DNA of 64,000 nucleotides from Symbiodinium natans (lineage: Eukaryota; Sar; Dinophyceae; Suessiales; Symbiodiniaceae): contig CAJNDS010002088.1 of the NCBI GenBank assembly GCA_905221605.1, forward strand, positions 62,001 to 126,000, given 5' to 3'. The notes under the pieces are model-generated. The model had not been told where the DNA came from and did not search any database. It saw only the letters and a program-made list of their open reading frames with translations. The position numbers and the translations under genes were made by a program. This document shows positions 35,720-47,357 of this stretch, one piece after another. Position 1 is the first letter of the stretch; each line of letters begins with the position of its first letter.

Positions 35720-37734
35720 TTAGGGCATTGACCAAGGCTCTTCCAGACCATTGGCCATCACCTTGACGCGGGGCAGCGAGATGTAGACAACAGCAGTTCA
35801 GTTACCGGCACATCGGAAGAAGCATGCATGAGACAGAACTCACCCTAAACCCTAAACCCTAAACATTAAGCCCTAATCCTAAACTCCAAAACCCCAAAAC
35901 CCAAAACCCTAAACCCGAAACCCTAAACCCCAACCACCATGCTGGAATTGGCTTCTCCAGCGAAGAACCGCCTTTGTACATACGGCCTTGTCAAGCACCG
36001 AACTAACTAGGGCCCCAAAAAAGCACATAAGCAAAAAATAGGGTTTAGGGTTTAGGGTTTAGGGTTTAGGGTTTAGGGATATCCCAGATAAACCCCCTTA
36101 TAATGAAGCCCAATAAGGTAGGGCTATCCCTATGAAATGCTTATGCTTATGTCCTTTTTGGGTCCCTGACTAACATGCAACAGTAGTCAAGGGTACGAAC
36201 AGTGAGCGAAAAAGTAGTGGAGCAAAAAAGCAGGGAATTCGGGCCAAACAAGCCCTTCAAGAGTGTATAACAGCCCCTAAACCCTAAACCCTAAACCCTA
36301 AACCCTAAACCCTAAACCCTAAACCCTAAACCCTAAACCCTAAACCCCTAAACCCTAAACCCTAAATCCTAACCTACCTCCGAAACCTCCCAGTATGACG
36401 GCGGGGCCTCACAGAGGTGCTCGGAGAGATCCTCGAGGCCACTGCCCTGGACGCGGCTTTCGGGCAAGGGTTTAGGGTTTAGGGTTTAGGGTTTAGGGTT
36501 TAGGGTTTAGGGTTTAGGGCTTAGGGCTTAGGGCTTAGGGCTTAGCGCTTAGGGCTTAGGGCTCTGGCCCTAGGGTTTTTCTAGGGTTTAGGGTTTAGGG
36601 TTTAGCGTTTATATAGGGTGTAGGGTTTGGGGCTTAGGGCTTAGGGCTTAGGGTTTAATTTAGGGTTTAGGGCTTAGGGTTTATATAGAGTTTAGGGTTT
36701 AGGGTTTATATAGAGTTTAGGGGTTAGGGTTTAGGGCTTAGGGTTTATATAGAGCTTAGGGTTTAGGGTTTAGGGCTTAGGGTTTAGGGTTTACGGTTTA
36801 GGGTTTTTGATTTAGGGTTTGGTTTTGGGGTCGGGCGTTTTGGGGTCTGTAAACCCGGCGTAAACCTACTGCCTGTCCTTACTTAAACCAGCCTTTTCGG
36901 GTAAAGCCTCCCACGTGGTGCCGGAACCCAGCACCTCCTCAGAATTCTGTGAAACAAAGCCCCTCCGTGCCTGGTCCACCATGGCCGCAACGACTTCTGG
37001 GTCAAATTGGTATTGATCCTCGACCATGGCAGCGCTGACGACACCCCGAAACCCTAAATTACCAAACTCCAAACCCCATACCTTCGAAACCCTAAACCCA
37101 ACCCTAAGCTGGTTTAGGGTTTAGGGTTTAGGTTTTAGGGTTTAGGGGAAGCCCCATTAAGCCCCTAAACCGCTAAACCCCAAAACCTGAATTCCCCAAA
37201 CGCTCAAAAGCCAAAACCCTGAACCTCCAAACCTTATAAGCCCCGGTAAGCCCCTAAACCACTAAACCCCAAAACCTGAATTCCCCAAACGCTCAAAAGC
37301 CCCTAAACCCCGACCCCAAGCCCTAAACCACCCCGCAGAGGCTCCACGGTTTATAAGGCTTATAAGGACCTCTATGTATAGTGTGGGGGGGGGGGGGACG
37401 CACAGCGCCTAGGCAAACCCAAACCTCCACAAAAGCCGTCTCCAAGCTAGCCCGGAAAAGTTCTCCTCGAGGTTCGGGTTTGCGCTCTGGTCGGGCGCGG
37501 CGCCTCCTCTTGGCGCACAGAGCTTCCACCAGTGCCGACACCGACTAGCCGGTGTGAGCCGGGACGAAATGCCGGACTGCGTGAAGAGCAATCGGTCGAC
37601 GTCAGCCTTTGGATTTGGCTGTTGCTGTTGCCCCTGACAGTGATTCTCAGAGCGACAGATAGGCGGCCCAACTCTCTCAGCACGTCCTTCAGGTCGAGGC
37701 TTCGGCGCGACGTAGGCGCCAAGAATGGACCCAT
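35720..37734 (-). CDS. Unidentified gene with start codon and short introns
   Basis: First exon 37734-37639 begins MGPFLAPTSRRSLDL and continues DVLRELGRLSVALR to donor GTCAGG. A 94-bp intron leads to 37544-37425 (SVSALVEALCAKRRRRA, then ELFRASLETAFVE). Further exon candidates: about 37045-36890 (DQYQFDPEVVAAMVDQ, RRGFVSQNSEE), about 36456-36397 (GSGLEDLSEHLCEAPP), and 3' pieces near 35840-35720 (GEFCLMHASSDVP, VMANGLEEPWSMP, TAA). All can be joined in phase 0. The RRRRARPERK patch could be a nuclear signal. The start lies directly against the AT-rich spacer that may hold its promoter. Introns further down are packed with TTTAGGG, GGGCTTA and GGGTTTATATA variants. No family recognised. Confidence 0.43.
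37155..37303. repeat. Direct duplication of a 60-bp unit
   Basis: CCCCAAAACCTGAATTCCCC and AAACGCTCAAAAGCC occur at about 37170-37212 and again at about 37265-37303. Confidence 0.85.
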
Positions 37735-37739
37735 TTACA

Positions 37740-39960
37740 TAGGGAGTAGGATGCAAATAGAATATCTAAGGGTCAAGTTTCACTTAGGGTCAAATAAACT
37801 ATTGAAATTGGAATAATATACTCCTTATTAAAGAGTAGAACATGCAAAGTGTATAGGATTTAAATGGTTCAATGCCGTTGGAAAGTCCGGATTCTATGTT
37901 GTGTCACGGCTCGGATTTCGGCACTTTGGCTCGGATTTCGGCACTTTTAAACTAGCTTAAACAATGTGAAAGTTTTTGCAAACTACTTACAGCGTGCACC
38001 TTACAAACCACATTTGATAAGGAATAGGATTTAGCAAAAACCAATTAAGAGCCAGTGAAAACAAAAACTGCTCCCGATTCAATTGTTCAATACAAAGTAG
38101 GATTGAGCAGTTAAACTAAGGTCAGTTGTATCAGTTCTATGTTGGAAACAACTGTTGGGAGCTCCGAATGCCTAATCTTGTCTCACGGCTCGGAATTCGG
38201 CGCAGGTGTGTTAAGCTGGACAGCTTCAATAATCCGTTTGTTGTTAACGAACTCAAGGACGGGCCACTTGAACTTGATTAAAAGCGTAGGATCAAAAGAG
38301 CGTTATTAATTAAGACTCATTTGATTTGTATAAATCCTACTCCCGAAAATTTTTAGAAATTGTAGCCTAACCAAGTTAGTCCAATTATGTAAATGTTTGG
38401 ATTGTTTCTTCTCGTCGGGAAGTATGGATTCCCCATGTTGTCTCACAGCTCGGGTCGTGGCACGTTGAAAAATGGTTTATATGATTGAAATATTTACATG
38501 ATGTCATCATTTGATATTGACTTTTTTAGATGCTACGCCCTATTGAACTGTTTAAATAAGGAGTAGGACTTAGTTAGTTTGATCAAACATTTGTCCCTGC
38601 TAAGCTTGTTGCTAAGAAGTAGGGAATAAATGCCTTCACCAAAAGTCAACTAGGTTGTTTAAATGACTTAAACTATTTTGAAGGCCTTGAACATCTTCGA
38701 CCTTTGTAAACTCAAACTGACTTTCATCTTTGGGAGCTGTGGCCTCCAATGATGTCCCGCGGCTCGGGTTTCGGCGCCTTAAAAACTTATCAAACGACAG
38801 GCAAATTCAAAACTTTCAAACAATTTGAATAACTAGGTTGCTGTATAGCTTGTAACTAAGTTGTTTACATCCTACGCCCTAGTAAGGATTTCTGAACAAC
38901 GAATAGGACATCCATAATAACTCAAGTAAGGGCCACATAAATTTGTTGAAATCCTAGCCTGGTTCAATTTGTCACTGAGGAGTACGTAGGATGTTTGTGG
39001 TGTAATTAAGTGTCACTCAAATTATTCACATCCGACTCGTTTTTGACTTATTTGGTTAGGGAGTAGGGAATGAATGACTTAAACATATCTTTATTGAAAT
39101 TCTTCGAACTAACTGAATTCGTTGGGAATTCCGGCTCGGATTCCAGCACATTTCCAAATTTCAGTAATTGACAAACCACGTACTTGTTTTTTCCTCCTGT
39201 TTCTTATGTTGCATCCAGTGTCCTGATAAGTTGTCACACTAAAGAGTAAGATGTAAATCACAATTTCTTGAGCGCCATTTACATTAATGAAATACTACTC
39301 CCTCTTGAGCTATTTCAGGAATGGATAGGGATTAAAAGCCCTAAACCCTAAACCCTAAACCCTAAACCCTAAACTCTAAACCCTAAACCCTAAACCCTAA
39401 ACCCTAAACCCTAAACCCTAAACCCTAAACCCTAAACCCTAAACCCTAAACCCTAAATCAAATCATTGAAGCGAATCAAGCCGCTACATTGTTTAAACTG
39501 ATTTGAAATGTTTGGGAAATCCAGCTTCCAAATGTTGTCTCACGGCTCGGATTTCGGCACATGTAAGCTGTTTTAAACCGGTCAAGCAATGTAAACATTT
39601 GATTCATTCAAATGACGTAAAATCTTGCGCCCCAATATATATTAAAGGGGAGTAAGAATTAGAATATGTACATATGCACTTAAAGGTCTGTCAAATATTT
39701 GAATCCTGCTCCCTGTGAAATTATTGCAGCGTTTGTAGGGCAGAAGTTGGGCATTTAGTTCTACCTTTGTATTTTGTATCAGGCGTTTGTAAACGGCAAG
39801 TTCAGTTTTTACTTTTAGTTTGGAGTGTTGACTTCAGCGTTTGCAGGACCTAAGTTTGTTTGTTACGTTAAGTTTTGACCTTTGATGTCAGTGCTTTATG
39901 ATGGAATTTGATGGTCTAGGATTTTTAGCCAGGAGTTGAGGACATTACTTCTACTTTGGG
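37740..39960. repeat. AT-rich spacer with degenerate roughly 300-bp repeats
   Basis: A motif like GTCTCACGGCTCGGATTTCGGCAC recurs near 37908, 38181, 38446, 38756, 39132 and 39537, usually after a TTGGGAA..TCCGGATTCC-like stretch and followed by AT-rich text containing GGAGTAGGAT motifs. Spacing grows from 265 to about 405 bp. It looks like an old tandem satellite or repeated regulatory unit. No gene seen. It lies upstream of the minus-strand start codon at 37734. Confidence 0.8.
39338..39459 (-). repeat. (CCCTAAA)n array inside the AT-rich spacer
   Basis: About 17 units, the only telomeric tract within 37.74-39.96 kb; it interrupts the degenerate satellite there. Confidence 0.96.
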
Positions 39961-40625
39961 GTTTACAACCATAAGGGACCCCCAAGAAAGCCCCCAAATA
40001 GTAGGATTCCCTTGTAATCAGGACCCCAATAAGGTACCCCTAATTTCGGAAACCCTAAACCCTAAATCCTAAACCCTAAACCCCTGCTTTGCATTCAGGG
40101 CTTCACGATTTCCAAGACGGAAGCTTGGACTTGAGTGTTGGCACGTCTTTGTTGGATTGGTTTACATGTATTGAAGCCCAGCAACCCAATAAGTGTACCC
40201 TTTTTGTGGTTGGCTACTTAAAAAAGGGAAGCAAGAACCAACAAAAAGGGGCAAAAGGCTACCAGTCGTCTACCAAGTATGTATCTGTTAGCATATGTAA
40301 GTTTCCCCTCAAAAATCAAGGATTCCGGCACTATGCGTAAACCTTGGGGTTTCGGGCTTGGGGTTAGCAAGGCTTGGGGCTTTATCTGAGCATCCCAGTA
40401 ACCCCTGACCCCTCAAAGTGCTACATGCCCACTTTGAGACCTACACTTATGAACCCCCTACGCCCGAAGCCCCCTACACCCCCTAAACACCCTAACCCCC
40501 CTAACCCCCCTAAACCCCCTAAACCCCAAATCCCAAACTCCCTAAGCCCTAAACCCTAAACCCTAAATCCAAAACCCTAAACCCTAGACCCGAAATTTTG
40601 AACCCTACACCCTAAACCCCTAAAC

Positions 40626-41281
40626 CCAGGCTCCTGGATCTCGAGGATCTCAAGGAGGTGGGCCCAGTCATTGGGGTCCTCCAGAAAGAGAAAGGGTTCA
40701 GGGTTAAGGGTTTAGGGTTTAGGGCTTGGGGCTTGGGGTTTAGGGTTTAGGGTTTAGGGTTTGGGGTTTAGAATTTAGGGTTCAGGGTTTAGGGTTTAGG
40801 GTTTCGGGTTTCGGGCCCGAGCTGCCCTCCAAGCACGCCCTTCAGGGGGGGGGGGGGTTCGGTTTAGAGGGCTTAGCGTTTAGGGTTTAGGGTTTAGGGT
40901 TAAGGGTTAAGGGTTCAGGGTTCAGGGTTTAGGGTTCAGGACTTTTGGTTTAGGGCTTAGGGTGTTGGGTTCTGGGTGTTGAGGTTGCGGGGGGAAGAAG
41001 GGGGGGACGAGGGATGGCAGGGCACCCCAGACGCCATACACCTTCTTAGTTAGGGCTTAGGGTTTAGGGTTTAGGGTTTAGGGCTTAGGGCTTAGGGCTT
41101 AGGGTTTAATTAGGGTTTAGGGTTTAGGGTTTAAGGTTTAGGGTTTAGGGTTTAGGGTTTAGGGCTTGGGGCTTGGGGCTAGGGCTTAGGGTTTAGGGGC
41201 TGCGGTGTGACCTGCTCTGTGTCGGAGAGGCTGAGGTCGAAGGCAGGACAGCGGGGCCACCGCAAATCTTCCTCGGATGGA
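40626..41281 (-). CDS. Candidate exon pair
   Basis: Minus-strand exon 41281-41212 (reads PSEEDLRWPRCPAFDL, then SLSDTEQ, donor CAG|GTCACA) joins 40678-40626 (after CCCTTTCTCTTTCTGGAG; reads DPNDWAHLLEILEIQ, donor GTTTAGG) in phase 0. The second has one of the best acceptors in the window. The plus strand of 40630-40695 is also open (LLDLEDLKEVGPVIG), an antisense mirror. The intron is TTTAGGG and GGGCTTA variants. Confidence 0.37.
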
Positions 41282-41910
41282 CTGGGATTTAGGGTTTAGG
41301 GTTTAGGGTTTAGGGTTTAGGCTTTAGGGTTTAGGGTTTAGGGTTTGGGGTTTGGGGTTTAGGGTTTTTAGGGTTTAGGGCTTTTAGGGTTTAGGGCTTT
41401 TCGGGTTTAGGGTTTCAGGTTTCTGGGGCGCGCCCTGCTTCGATGGAAGATGGGGGAGCCCAGGCCTTCGTAGTAGTCCATAACCCTAAACCCCAAACAC
41501 TAAACCCTAGCCCTAAACCCTAAACCCTAGCCCTAAACCCTAAACCCTAAACCCTCAACCCTTACCAGCAAGGATTGGGGTGCGGGGAGGCGGGGGAGAG
41601 GGGGGGGCAGCTTCGGCTATTTGGGGTCGTTGAGGATTTAGGGCTTACAGGGTCTAGGGTTTAGGGTCTAGGTCTAAACCCTGAGACCAAAAACCTTAAA
41701 CCCGATTCGCATGTGTTGCTTGTTGCTTGTTTCCCTCAGTTAACTCCTCGACCCCAAACCCTAAACCCTAAACCCTAAACCTTAAAACCTAAACTCCAAA
41801 TATATACATATACACATATACGTATATGTCTTACAAGACCCAACACCCATGTTCTCCTGGCGTAAGTATGTACTGATTTTAAACCCGAAATCCATGTCTT
41901 CCTTGCTCCC

Positions 41911-42020
41911 AACCCTAAACCCTAAACCCTAAACCCTAAACCCTAAACCCTAAACCCTAAACCCTAAACCCTAAACCCTAAACCCTAAACCCTAAACCCT
42001 AAACCCTAAACCCTAAACCC
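41911..42020 (-). repeat. (CCCTAAA)n array
   Basis: About 15 perfect units. Confidence 0.97.
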
Positions 42021-42637
42021 CTTCAACTTGTTGAGCACTGCCGGGGGGCGGTAGGCGAGTCCTCCGAGTTCTCTTGCTTCAGGTCCTCTCGGGCTGTCTC
42101 TCTTATGGATGGTTGGGTTTAGGGTTTAGGGTTTCGGGTTTAGGGTTTGGTAGGGTTTGGGGTTCAGTAGGGTTTAGGGTTTAGGGGGGTTTAGGGTTTG
42201 GGGTCAAGGTGTTTTTGCTCCCCCTGAGCCCTCAATTCCAACAACTCGAAGCCCCCTGTAACCCTAAACCCTAAACCCTAAACCCTAAACCTTCAACTCT
42301 TCATTAAGGTTTTGGGATTCCAGGAGAACACTCCCACCCTGTTCGAGGGATAGTCGGGCTCTCTGGGAGGAGCGCTGCAGGGATGCGTTGAAAGCTAAAA
42401 CAACCCCAAAACCCACCCAAACCCCAAACCCCAAACCCTAAACCCGAAACCCCAAACCCGAAACCCTAAACCCCAAACCCTAAACCCTAAGCCCTAAACC
42501 CTAACACGCGCGCAGACAGAGCAAGCTCTGAAAAAGGCCGCGTGGACTTGGGACGTCGGGCTTACAACTCTCGCTGGAATCACAGGGTTTAGGGTTTAGG
42601 GTTTAGGGCTTAGGGCTTAGGGTTTAGGGTTTAGGGT

Positions 42638-42757
42638 AAGTTTGGCTGCACAAAGGAGGGTAGCTATAAATTAAACTTTTAGCTGCCTTGTTAAGAAACC
42701 CAATAAACCCAAAAAAAGGGTAAGGATCTAAAGTTATAGTAAAGTACCACAAAGATA
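42638..42757. repeat. Dispersed repeat family D
   Basis: Second close copy, differing from 16668-16785 at few positions, including the same AACCCAATAAACCCAAAAAA stretch. Confidence 0.75.
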
Positions 42758-43508
42758 TGAAGTTCTCTGCAAAGAGGGCCACTTTTTTGGGGGTACCCTA
42801 AACAAGCGGGGCAGCCTTGTAATAAGGACCCCCAAAAGGGACCATACCTTAGAGAAATGACCATCTGAAGTTCTCATGGTCCCTCGCACGCGCGACTTAA
42901 ACGCTTCTCTTGAAAGCGTGTAGAGTTTAGTGTGGGACTTGCATTTGCGCAGTACTTTCCTAAACGTATAAGCCCGAAACCACAAACCCGAAACCCTACA
43001 AGCCCTAAGCCCCTAAACCCTGCGGTCCCTCTCATCGCTTCCATCCTCTTCTTCACCTGGCGTCTTCTCCATAACGGGAAAGCTTACGTGACAAACCCTA
43101 AACCTCTAACGCCAAACCCTAAACCCCAAACCCCAAACCCTAAACCCTAAACCCTAAACCCTAAACCCCACAACTCTAAACAAGCCGGATTTCCCATGGC
43201 ACCCGGAGTCGTATACCCCATGAATCGAAACAGGGTGTTTAGGGTTTAGGGTTTAGGGTTTAGGGTTTAGGGTTTAGGGTTTAGGGTTTAGGATTTAGGG
43301 AGGACTTCGGGTTGAGGGTTCAGAGAGAGCTTCGGGTTAGGCCTTTTAGGGTTTTGGTTTCAGGGTCAGGGATTCGTTGCGACATCAGGATCCCTACACC
43401 CAAAGCTCTAAGCCCTAAACCCAAACCCCAAACCCCAAACCCTAAACCCTAAACCGAAACCCTAAACCCTGAACCGCAATCCCTAAACGTGAAACCCAAA
43501 TCCTAAAC

Positions 43509-43586
43509 CCTAAGCTCTGTCAGGGTGCATGTCTCTGCGTCGGACTCCTCCAGAAAGAAGTGTGGGATCGCTTCAAAGGCATCCTG
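43509..43586 (-). CDS. Candidate exon beside a duplicated target site
   Basis: Minus-strand island of 26 codons reading QDAFEAIPHFFLEE, then SDAETCTLTELR, between acceptor CCGCCCAG and donor GTTTAGG. Its first bases repeat the sequence on the far side of the telomeric tract (14 bp, one mismatch, both with AG|GATGCC). If the real splice uses that repeat, the exon starts three bases later with a GA donor upstream. The plus strand is also open (KEVWDRFKGILLG) but shorter. Function unknown. Confidence 0.38.
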
Positions 43587-43729
43587 CTGGGCGGTTTAGG
43601 GTTTAGGGTTTAGGGTTTAGGGTTTAGGGTTTAGGGTTTAGGGTTAGAGGCATCCTTCTGGCCCCCTAAAAGGGGCCAAGGGTTTAGAGTTTAGGGTTTG
43701 GGGTTTAGGGGTTTAGGGTTTAGGGTTTA

Positions 43730-43812
43730 GGGTATTTGGGGGTTTAGGGTATTTGGGGGTTTAGGGTTTAGGGTTTGGGGGTTTGGGGGTTTGGGGGTTT
43801 GGGGGTTTGGGG
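43730..43812 (+). repeat. (GGGGGTTT)n variant array
   Basis: Eight-base G-rich units mixed with GGTATTTG, embedded in TTTAGGG. Confidence 0.85.
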
Positions 43813-44127
43813 TTTAGGGTTTAGGGTTTAAGAGTTTAGGGTTTAGGGTTTAGGGGATAATTAGGGTTTAACCCTAACCCTGGACCCTCATCCCCACCAT
43901 TCAGCGTCTGGGGCGCAACAACCTCGAGGGAAGAGTAAGGGGGCGTGTTGTTGATGGTCGGGGATTCCCCCCTTGCCCAACTCAAAGTACCAGACCCTAA
44001 ACCCTAAACCCTAAACCCGAAAACCTAAACCCCTAAACCTTGAACCCCCCAAAACTTGCTAAGCTCCCCAGAGCCCTAATCAGGGTCTATTCCCAAAGAG
44101 CCCAGGACCCTTGAGGAATTCTGCCTT

Positions 44128-44491
44128 CTTGAAGGTTCATGGTACTTGCTAACCAATTATAACTGTACATCTAACCCTACTTATAATACCCCTAAAGGGC
44201 CTTATAGGGGTTATCCCAATTATAAGTAGGGTTATAAGCCCAGTTATAATTGGTTAGTAAGTACCATGAACCTTCAAGTACTATGATGTAAGGTATATCA
44301 TTAAGGGGTCTTGAGTTGATTTAAGGTATGTTCCTTTACTAAGGGGTATAGTGGCCTCTGCTCCAGTTAAAGCGGTAAAACCCTGGACTGTACTTATAAC
44401 TGTACTTATCACCATATGCGGGCACTTAAGGGGCTTATAAGTACAGTTATAAGTACAGTTATAATTGGTTGACAAGTACCATGAACCTCCA
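44128..44491. mobile_element. Two family A hairpins in tandem
   Basis: A full long-arm copy (44128-44280) is followed after about 105 bp by the right half of a second copy (about 44385-44491, ending AAGTACCATGAACCTCCA). Confidence 0.83.
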
Positions 44492-44960
44492 CCAGAACCC
44501 TAAACCCTAAACCCTAAACCCCTAAACCCCTAAACCCTAAACCCCTAAACCCTTAAACCCCTAAACCCCTAAACCCTAAACTCCAAAACCCCTCAGAGCG
44601 AAAATCCTGGAAGTGGAGCTTGGAGCCAGCGGCTCCGAATGCGTCGCCGCTGCGGGGTGGCGACGCGCAGGTCATCGACTCATAGCCAGGGGCTGCTCCC
44701 GCAACCCTAAACCCTAAACCCTAAACCCTTGTCCCAAAACCCTTAGCCCTAAACCCTTATTCCTAAACCTTGTGCCCCCTAAACCCTATCCATAAGATTT
44801 GTGGAAGGGAGGCCTCGTTTGTGCCGGGTGGTGGCTGAAATGCGGCTTCGATTCCTGAATTTCGAGGTCTCTGGTCTGTTGGTTTGGAGGTTTGGGGTTT
44901 AGAGTTTAGGGTTTAGGGTTGAGAGTTTAGGGTTTAGGGTTTAGGGCTTAGGGACACCAG

Positions 44961-45066
44961 TGAAGCCAAAGCCCTGGATTATAGACCCTCGCAACCCCGG
45001 CATCTCCCCATCCCTGGTGGATGGGAAGTCTCCCTGTGGGAGCTGCTTCTCGAGCCAAAAGCATAG
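44961..45066 (+). CDS. Candidate terminal exon
   Basis: Plus-strand island after GGGACACCAG, 34 codons open to TAG at 45064: reads EAKALDYRPSQPRHL, then GGWEVSLWELLLEPKA. The island is free of repeats and is followed at once by a TTTAGGG tract that would lie 3' of the gene. Function unknown. Confidence 0.3.
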
Positions 45067-45202
45067 GAGCCCAAAGGGTTTAGGGTTTAGGGTTTAGGGT
45101 TTAGGGTTTAGGGTTTAGGGTCGAGGCCCAGTAGACTGGTACTGTTGGGCAGTTTTTGTTCTGTGAGGGTTTAGGGTTTGGGGTTTGGGGTTTGGGGTTT
45201 TT

Positions 45203-45293
45203 CCCCCTGTAGTAGGGAATGAGGGGTTAGGCCCTGTGTATACCCTTTAAGGGAGTCAGTATGTAGGGCCCTCATTTCCCTCATTCCCTACTC
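45203..45293. repeat. Foldback
   Basis: AGTAGGGAATGAGGG on the left pairs with CCCTCATTCCCTACT on the right, with GGCCCT/AGGGCC continuing inward. Confidence 0.68.
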
Positions 45294-45911
45294 AGAACCA
45301 GGGGTTAGTCCTTGCTGGGGGAGAATTTAGGACGCAGCTTCGGAGACAGAATGGATGAGGGAGCTCGAGTTGGGCTTTGCCCGAACGCTCCTAGGCACTA
45401 CCTTCTTTAGGGTACTATTATATCTTAAAAATCCCCAATAAGAAGGCCCGAAAAGGCACTACCCTAGAATCTGCAGGTAGGGTTTATGACCTCAGCACAT
45501 CAGGCCAAACCTACGAACCACAGCAAATCCCCAAACTTCGAACGGCGATACAAGCAATTGCACCAACATAAACCACGCTTTCTTTAGAAGGCTCTGTAAC
45601 CCTTCTCCCCGATTCCCTCAACCCTAGACCCTTAACCCCTCTAGTACTCCAAAACCCAATTCACCCCTTAACCCTAGGCCCCCAAACTCTCAGACCCTAA
45701 ACCCAAAACCCCTTAACCAGTTCATGGTTGGGATAGTATTAAAGACGTAAATCATATTCCTTATTGGGTTTAAGTACCCTAAAAATGTAAAATGTTACCC
45801 GCAAACCCTAAACCCTAAACCCTAAACCCTAAACCCTAAACCCTAAACCCTAAACCCTAAACCCGACCAAGGGACCTCCATACCTAAAAAATGCTGAGCT
45901 TGCCGGCTCAG

Positions 45912-47190
45912 CAGTCCAGTCCAACAGGGGTTCGCGGATGAAGATGTGGCACCTCAGAAGAAGAATGAAGCCGGCTTAGGGTTAGGGTTTAGGGTTTAGG
46001 GTTTAGGGTTTCGGGTTTAGGGTTTAGGGTTTAGGGTTTAGGGTTTAGGGTTTAGGGTTAAGTGTTTACAGTTTACCCAATGGCTCCTATGTAGCACCTT
46101 TTTGGGGGGGTAGTATACTAGAACCCCTTATCACTAACCCAAACAAGGACTGCATTGGAGCCTGTGGGTATCGGGTTTAGGGTTTAGGGTTTTAGGGAGG
46201 TTCTTGGGATTCTATGGTGAAGGCCAGGATGCGCATCCAACACCACGCCCGACCGCGCCCGACAGCTGCTCAGCACCTGGCGAACCCCAAGCCGAGGAGG
46301 GTCCACTAGGGATAGGGTTTAGGGTTTAGGGTTTAGGGTTTAGGGTTTAGGGTTTAGGGTTTAGGGTTTAGGGTTTAGGGTTTAGGGTTTTAGGGTTTAG
46401 GGTTTAGGGTTTAGGGTTTAGGGTTTAGGGTTTAGGGTTTAGGGTTTAGGGTTTAGGGTTTAGGGTTACTACCACCTACTTGGAATCATGGTACCTATTC
46501 ACCCTACTATAACTGCACTTGTGACCCACCTGTAACCATGCTAGAGCACATAAGGGGCTGATAGGTGGGTTGTAAGTAAAGGCATAAGTTCGTAAGTACC
46601 ATGAACCTCCGTGGCGGGGGCACTTCTGCCCCCAATTATCGCTTTACTTATCAACCCGCCCCACCCCCGCATGTCCTGGATACCTATACACATAACAAGG
46701 AGGCTCCCCCTTACCCTGAGAACTGTACTTGAAACTTGGAACTTCCATGTGACAACTTGTGCATGGTTGTTTCGGTTTCTGTGTCTTGGCTTTCCTGTGC
46801 GACCACCTTAACCCACTGAGCAGATATGTTCGTGAAACCCACACTCGGGTCACTCGGCTCGTGTCAGGTGCCGTTCGTGGCTGCTTTGCAGCTGGTTCCA
46901 GCCTAATTTTCGGCCAACGGCTCACCTAAAACCTAAACCCTAAACCCTAAACCCTAAACCCTGAACCCTAAACCCTAAACCCTAAACCCTAAACCAAGGC
47001 AACATTGGCGCTTGCATCCGCTTGCCGCATATGAGTCCATGCTAGACTGGTACTTGGACGTGTCGGATTCTTAATATTAACTCGCGCATGTTCTCTGCAG
47101 ATACGCAACCGAGTGCATTCAAAACAAAGCAAAGGGGATAACCGTACGGCGAAGTTCTACGAAGCCGGGCGAAGGCATTCTGTGGCGTGA
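45912..47190 (+). CDS. Candidate 3' exons
   Basis: Exon 45912-45980 (after GCTTGCCGGCTCAG) reads SPVQQGFADEDVAPQ, then KKNEAGL. Exon 47101-47190, after the strong acceptor GCGCATGTTCTCTGCAG, reads IRNRVHSKQSKGDNRT, then FYEAGRRHSVA and TGA. The basic terminal exon is followed by C22 and C28A16 homopolymers. Membership of both exons in one gene is a guess; one or more exons would be needed between them. Confidence 0.33.
46315..46466 (+). repeat. (TTTAGGG)n array
   Basis: About 21 units with one TTTTAGGG unit near 46390. Confidence 0.97.
46477..46608. mobile_element. Hairpin element family A
   Basis: TACTTGGAATCATGGTACC on the left, AAGTACCATGAACCTCCG on the right, between a 152-bp TTTAGGG array and candidate exons. 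Confidence 0.77.
46715..46778 (-). CDS. Candidate exon with CxxCH motif
   Basis: Minus-strand island after GCCAAGACACAG reading KPKQPCTSCHMEVPSF, then KYSSQ, to donor G|GTAAGG. CTSCH resembles a heme- or zinc-binding CxxCH motif, but the piece is too short to assign. It lies inside the plus-strand candidate gene 45912-47190, so one of the two readings is wrong or they overlap in antisense. Confidence 0.22.
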
Positions 47191-47216
47191 AACTTCCCTT
47201 CCCCTTTCCTAGGGTT

Positions 47217-47320
47217 CCCCCCCCCCCCCCCCCCCCCCAAACCCTATGATGAGGCATCAGAGGGCTCCTGAAAATGCACGCAAAGAACCTTAAATAACCT
47301 TACCCCGCCCCCTCCCCCCC

Positions 47321-47351
<31 letters not shown>

Positions 47352-47357
47352 AAAAAA
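47217..47357. repeat. C22 and C28-A16 homopolymer pair
   Basis: C22 at 47217-47238; C28 at 47314-47341 followed directly by A16. It lies just after the stop codon of the candidate exon ending at 47190. Confidence 0.95.
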
